Source: Nitrososphaerota archaeon (GTDB taxonomy: Archaea; Thermoproteota; Nitrososphaeria; Nitrososphaerales; Gagatemarchaeaceae). From it: 13,377 nucleotides of DNA. Shown piece after piece: positions 12,103 to 13,377 of this stretch. The stretch lies in contig PLCG01000068.1 in the NCBI GenBank assembly GCA_003135575.1, forward strand, positions 75,391 to 88,767, in the 5' to 3' direction. Each line of letters starts with the position of its first letter. The first letter of the stretch is position 1. Made by a program: the position numbers and the translations under genes. Below the pieces are notes generated by a model that worked only from the letters and a program-made list of their open reading frames with translations, ran no database searches and was not told where the DNA came from.

Positions 12103-12108
12103 TATAAA
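12103..12108 (+). promoter_or_regulatory. TATA box for secE-spt5
   Basis: TATAAA in the context CATATAAAGA is the clearest TATA box in the window. It places the start of transcription at about 12130-12135, just before the possible TTG start of secE at 12143. Confidence 0.65.
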
Positions 12109-12142
12109 GACCTCCGGGGGTTGGCCTCTAAGTTAGCCAGCT

Positions 12143-12319
12143 TTGAGCGTTCGCACGTTTCTCCAGTCAATGGCCTCGGTAATCAGGCTCTCTAGGAAGA
12201 GCGACGCAGAGGAGTTCTTCCTCTACCTCAAGCTCGTCATGCTTGGCCTGGGCGTGGTCGGAATCATCGGCTTCATGGTGAAGCTCATCTCCACGGCTCT
12301 GCCGTCTATCTTCGGATAA
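12143..12319 (+). CDS. secE: Preprotein translocase subunit SecE (Sec61 gamma)
   Basis: 58 residues from the TTG at 12143, or 49 from the ATG at 12170. The TTG start is preferred because the added residues (SVRTFLQSMASVIRL) complete the amphipathic helix that lies before the conserved 'RK....EF' turn in SecE. The peptide then has SRKSDAEEFF and one membrane helix, about LVMLGLGVVGIIGFMVKLIS. SecE clamps the two halves of SecY in the membrane. The secE-spt5-rpl11 order is conserved in archaea and resembles bacterial secE-nusG-rplK. The spt5 ATG comes 23 nt after its stop, with AAGGAG in the gap. Confidence 0.9.
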   Translation: MSVRTFLQSMASVIRLSRKSDAEEFFLYLKLVMLGLGVVGIIGFMVKLISTALPSIFG

Positions 12320-12342
12320 TCAAAGGAGAATTAGAAACTACA

Positions 12343-12849
12343 ATGTCATCCGCAACAACTGAGCAAAAGCAGACATCGATCTACCCGGTCAAGACGACAG
12401 GCGGGCAGGAGAGGACGGTGGCGACCTTCGTCGCGGAGAGGGCCAAGCAGAAGAACAAGCCCATCTACTCCATCCTCGCGCTGGACACCTGGAAGGGATA
12501 CGTGCTATTCGAGGCTCCCAACTCCCAGGTGGTCGACGAGAGCATCCAGGGCTTCAAGCACATCAGGAGCAAGATCCCCGGGATGATGCAGTTCTCCGAC
12601 ATCGAGAAGTTCCTCGTCACAAAGTCGATGGTGGCGGAGCTGGGAGAGGGTGACACAGTCGAGATTGTAGCAGGCCCGTTCAAGACCATGAGAGCCAAGA
12701 TCACGAGGATCGAGCAGGCGAAGCAGGAGATAACGGTCATCCTGGTGGACACCCCATACCAGATGCCTGTGACATTGGATGCAGGCTACGTTAAGGTGAT
12801 AGAGAAGTCGAAAGTGTCGCCTGTTGCTCCAAAGACCGAAACCAAGTAA
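12343..12849 (+). CDS. spt5: Transcription elongation factor Spt5 (NusG homologue)
   Basis: 168 residues. Spt5, with Spt4, binds the RNA polymerase clamp and keeps elongation processive. Visible: an NGN domain (about 13-95) with YPVKTTGGQERTVATFVAER, IYSILALDTWKGYVLFEAPN and FKHIRSKIPGMM, then a KOW domain (about 100-150) with EGDTVEIVAGPFKTMRAKIT and ITVILVDTPYQMPVTLDAGY. The first ten and last fifteen residues are polar and probably loose. Archaeal Spt5 has exactly this one-KOW form. Confidence 0.96.
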   Translation: MSSATTEQKQTSIYPVKTTGGQERTVATFVAERAKQKNKPIYSILALDTWKGYVLFEAPNSQVVDESIQGFKHIRSKIPGMMQFSDIEKFLVTKSMVAELGEGDTVEIVAGPFKTMRAKITRIEQAKQEITVILVDTPYQMPVTLDAGYVKVIEKSKVSPVAPKTETK

Positions 12850-12857
12850 CTCTCCTG

Positions 12858-12871
12858 GCTGGCGCGCCAGC
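12858..12871. repeat. 14-nt GC-rich palindrome after spt5
   Basis: GCTGGCGCGCCAGC is a perfect palindrome 9-22 nt after the spt5 stop. It may be a structured 3' end or a protein site. No T-run follows it on either strand. Confidence 0.4.
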
Positions 12872-12918
12872 GCGACCCCTAACAAAAGCGAAGCCGCCTG
12901 GCTTTCTTACCACCCATC

Positions 12919-12943
12919 GCGATAGTCTGAGTTAGACTATCGC
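12919..12943. terminator. 10-bp inverted repeat, possible terminator of secE-spt5
   Basis: GCGATAGTCT (12919-12928), loop GAGTT, AGACTATCGC (12934-12943) is a perfect stem. On the + strand it is followed by TTCTTTA. One arm also forms the last codons of the small zinc-finger gene on the - strand, including its stop. It could end the rightward spt5 message. Confidence 0.5.
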
Positions 12944-13048
12944 TTCTTTACCCATCTCAGGGTGCACTTGGTCGTAGTGCCGCGTCAAGTCATCGTCTGT
13001 CGCGAAGCTTTGCTCGCACTTTTCGCAGGCGAATTCCTGTGTTGCCAT
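12932..13048 (-). CDS. 38-residue single C2H2 zinc-finger protein
   Basis: On the - strand an ATG at 13048 opens 38 codons ending in TAA. The peptide contains FACEKCEQSFATDDDLTRHY and then DQVH, which is C8-x2-C11-x12-H24-x4-H29, a classical C2H2 finger with the hydrophobic residues in place (F before the first Cys, F and L in the middle). A TAG eleven codons upstream in the same frame limits the start. Short one-finger proteins are known in archaea and their viruses and are usually DNA- or protein-binding. It lies antisense between spt5 and rpl11, so it is separately transcribed. No clear promoter was seen. The perfect motif makes a chance frame unlikely. Confidence 0.75.
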   Translation of the reverse strand: MATQEFACEKCEQSFATDDDLTRHYDQVHPEMGKEAIV

Positions 13049-13076
13049 GAAGGCCGGGATTTGCCCGCTTCTCTAG

Positions 13077-13101
13077 TTCTTGCACCATTTCGATGCAAGA
13101 A
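13077..13101. repeat. 8-bp inverted repeat upstream of both the zinc-finger gene and rpl11
   Basis: TTCTTGCA (13077-13084), a 9-nt spacer, then TGCAAGAA (13094-13101): a perfect dyad with a centre-to-centre distance of 17 nt, fitting a dimeric regulator. It is about 30-55 nt before the zinc-finger start and about 45 nt before the rpl11 TATA-like box. Confidence 0.45.
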
Positions 13102-13146
13102 AACGGATACACGCCCGCGACAGGAGCGCCCGCCGAGGGGCAAACA

Positions 13147-13153
13147 CTTTAAT
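13147..13153 (+). promoter_or_regulatory. TATA-like box for rpl11
   Basis: CTTTAAT is the only AT-rich element in this GC-rich stretch and lies about 43 nt before the TTG start, giving a leader of about 15-18 nt. Confidence 0.4.
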
Positions 13154-13192
13154 CAGGTTGCGCTTCGGGCGGTCAGAACAAGGTAGAGGAAG

Positions 13193-13377
13193 TTGGCTGA
13201 AAAGAAGATCGTCTCAGTACTCGTGATGGGCGGAGAGGCCAGCGCCGGAGCCCCATTAGGGCCTCAGCTCGGTCCTCTCGGAGTCAACGTGCTGGGCATC
13301 GTGAACGAGATCAACAAGGTCACGGCCGACTTCAAGGGCATGCGCGTCCCGGTGAAGATCGAGGTCGACCCGGAGAC
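13193..13377 (+). CDS. rpl11: Large-subunit ribosomal protein uL11 (partial, 5' end)
   Basis: 61 codons are inside the window; the gene continues to the right. It starts with TTG at 13193, reading (M)AEKKIVSVLVMGGEASAG. The family signature APLGPQLGPLGVNVLGIVNE (residues 21-40) is unmistakable, followed by KGMRVPVKIEVDPE. uL11 forms the base of the ribosomal stalk where GTPase factors bind. In archaea the genes for uL1, uL10 and P1 commonly follow, which should be the case right of this window. Confidence 0.96.
   Translation, partial: MAEKKIVSVLVMGGEASAGAPLGPQLGPLGVNVLGIVNEINKVTADFKGMRVPVKIEVDPE

Noticed and set aside
11204..12107. Four + strand open frames opposite dtdA
   Set aside because: The DTD2 motifs settle the coding strand. 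The others are mirror frames without motifs.
1..13377. CRISPR array
   Set aside because: No series of evenly spaced repeats was seen. The only direct repeats are the 12-nt pair near the tRNA and the coding duplication in the surface protein.

Overview
The window is archaeal chromosomal DNA. The evidence is a block of archaeal/eukaryotic-type genes (Nep1, RNase P Rpr2/Rpp21, eS19, PDCD5-like, eL39, eL31, aIF6, prefoldin alpha, FtsY, DTD2-type D-aminoacyl-tRNA deacylase, SecE, Spt5, uL11), TATA-like boxes close to start codons, frequent TTG/GTG starts, and a tRNA gene interrupted in its D-loop. The gene order points to the TACK side of the Archaea, possibly Nitrososphaeria/Thaumarchaeota-like. 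This placement is inference and was not tested by phylogeny.

Left part (about 1-5786): a variable region that looks like an integrated element or island, with visibly lower GC and few recognisable genes. It holds the tail of a membrane protein, a decayed DDE transposase end, a one-TM protein, a small AbrB-like protein whose upstream region is packed with overlapping palindromes, a secreted Ser/Thr-rich protein, a two-gene unit (small CxxC protein plus P-loop ATPase with a C-terminal winged helix), a winged-helix/zinc-ribbon regulator whose reading frame continues past a TGA, and a tyrosine recombinase. The recombinase lies directly beside the 3' end of a tRNA-Gly(TCC) gene, the usual archaeal attachment-site layout. 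A pair of direct repeats between integrase and tRNA looks like arm-type binding sites. No second copy of the tRNA 3' end was seen, so the other end of the element, if it survives, lies to the left of the window.

Junction (5787-6405): the tRNA-Gly has an extra 34 nt in the D-loop, most likely a non-canonical intron. It shares an AT-rich, palindromic promoter region with a divergent ORF that carries a LAGLIDADG-like motif.

Right part (6394-13377): conserved informational genes. nep1 and rpr2 are divergent. Then eS19, PDCD5-like, eL39, eL31, aIF6, pfdA and ftsY run in one direction with tight spacing: ribosome building, anti-association factor, chaperone, and the SRP receptor for membrane targeting. 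A convergent dtdA-ogt pair follows (tRNA proofreading and DNA alkylation repair). Next come secE-spt5 (translocon subunit and transcription elongation factor), an antisense 38-residue C2H2 zinc-finger gene, and the start of rpl11.

The points most worth checking are the TGA-interrupted regulator, the nested palindromes at the AbrB-like gene, the D-loop-split tRNA-Gly that also borders the integrase, the LAGLIDADG-like neighbour, the ATPase pair, and the small zinc-finger gene with inverted repeats on either side.
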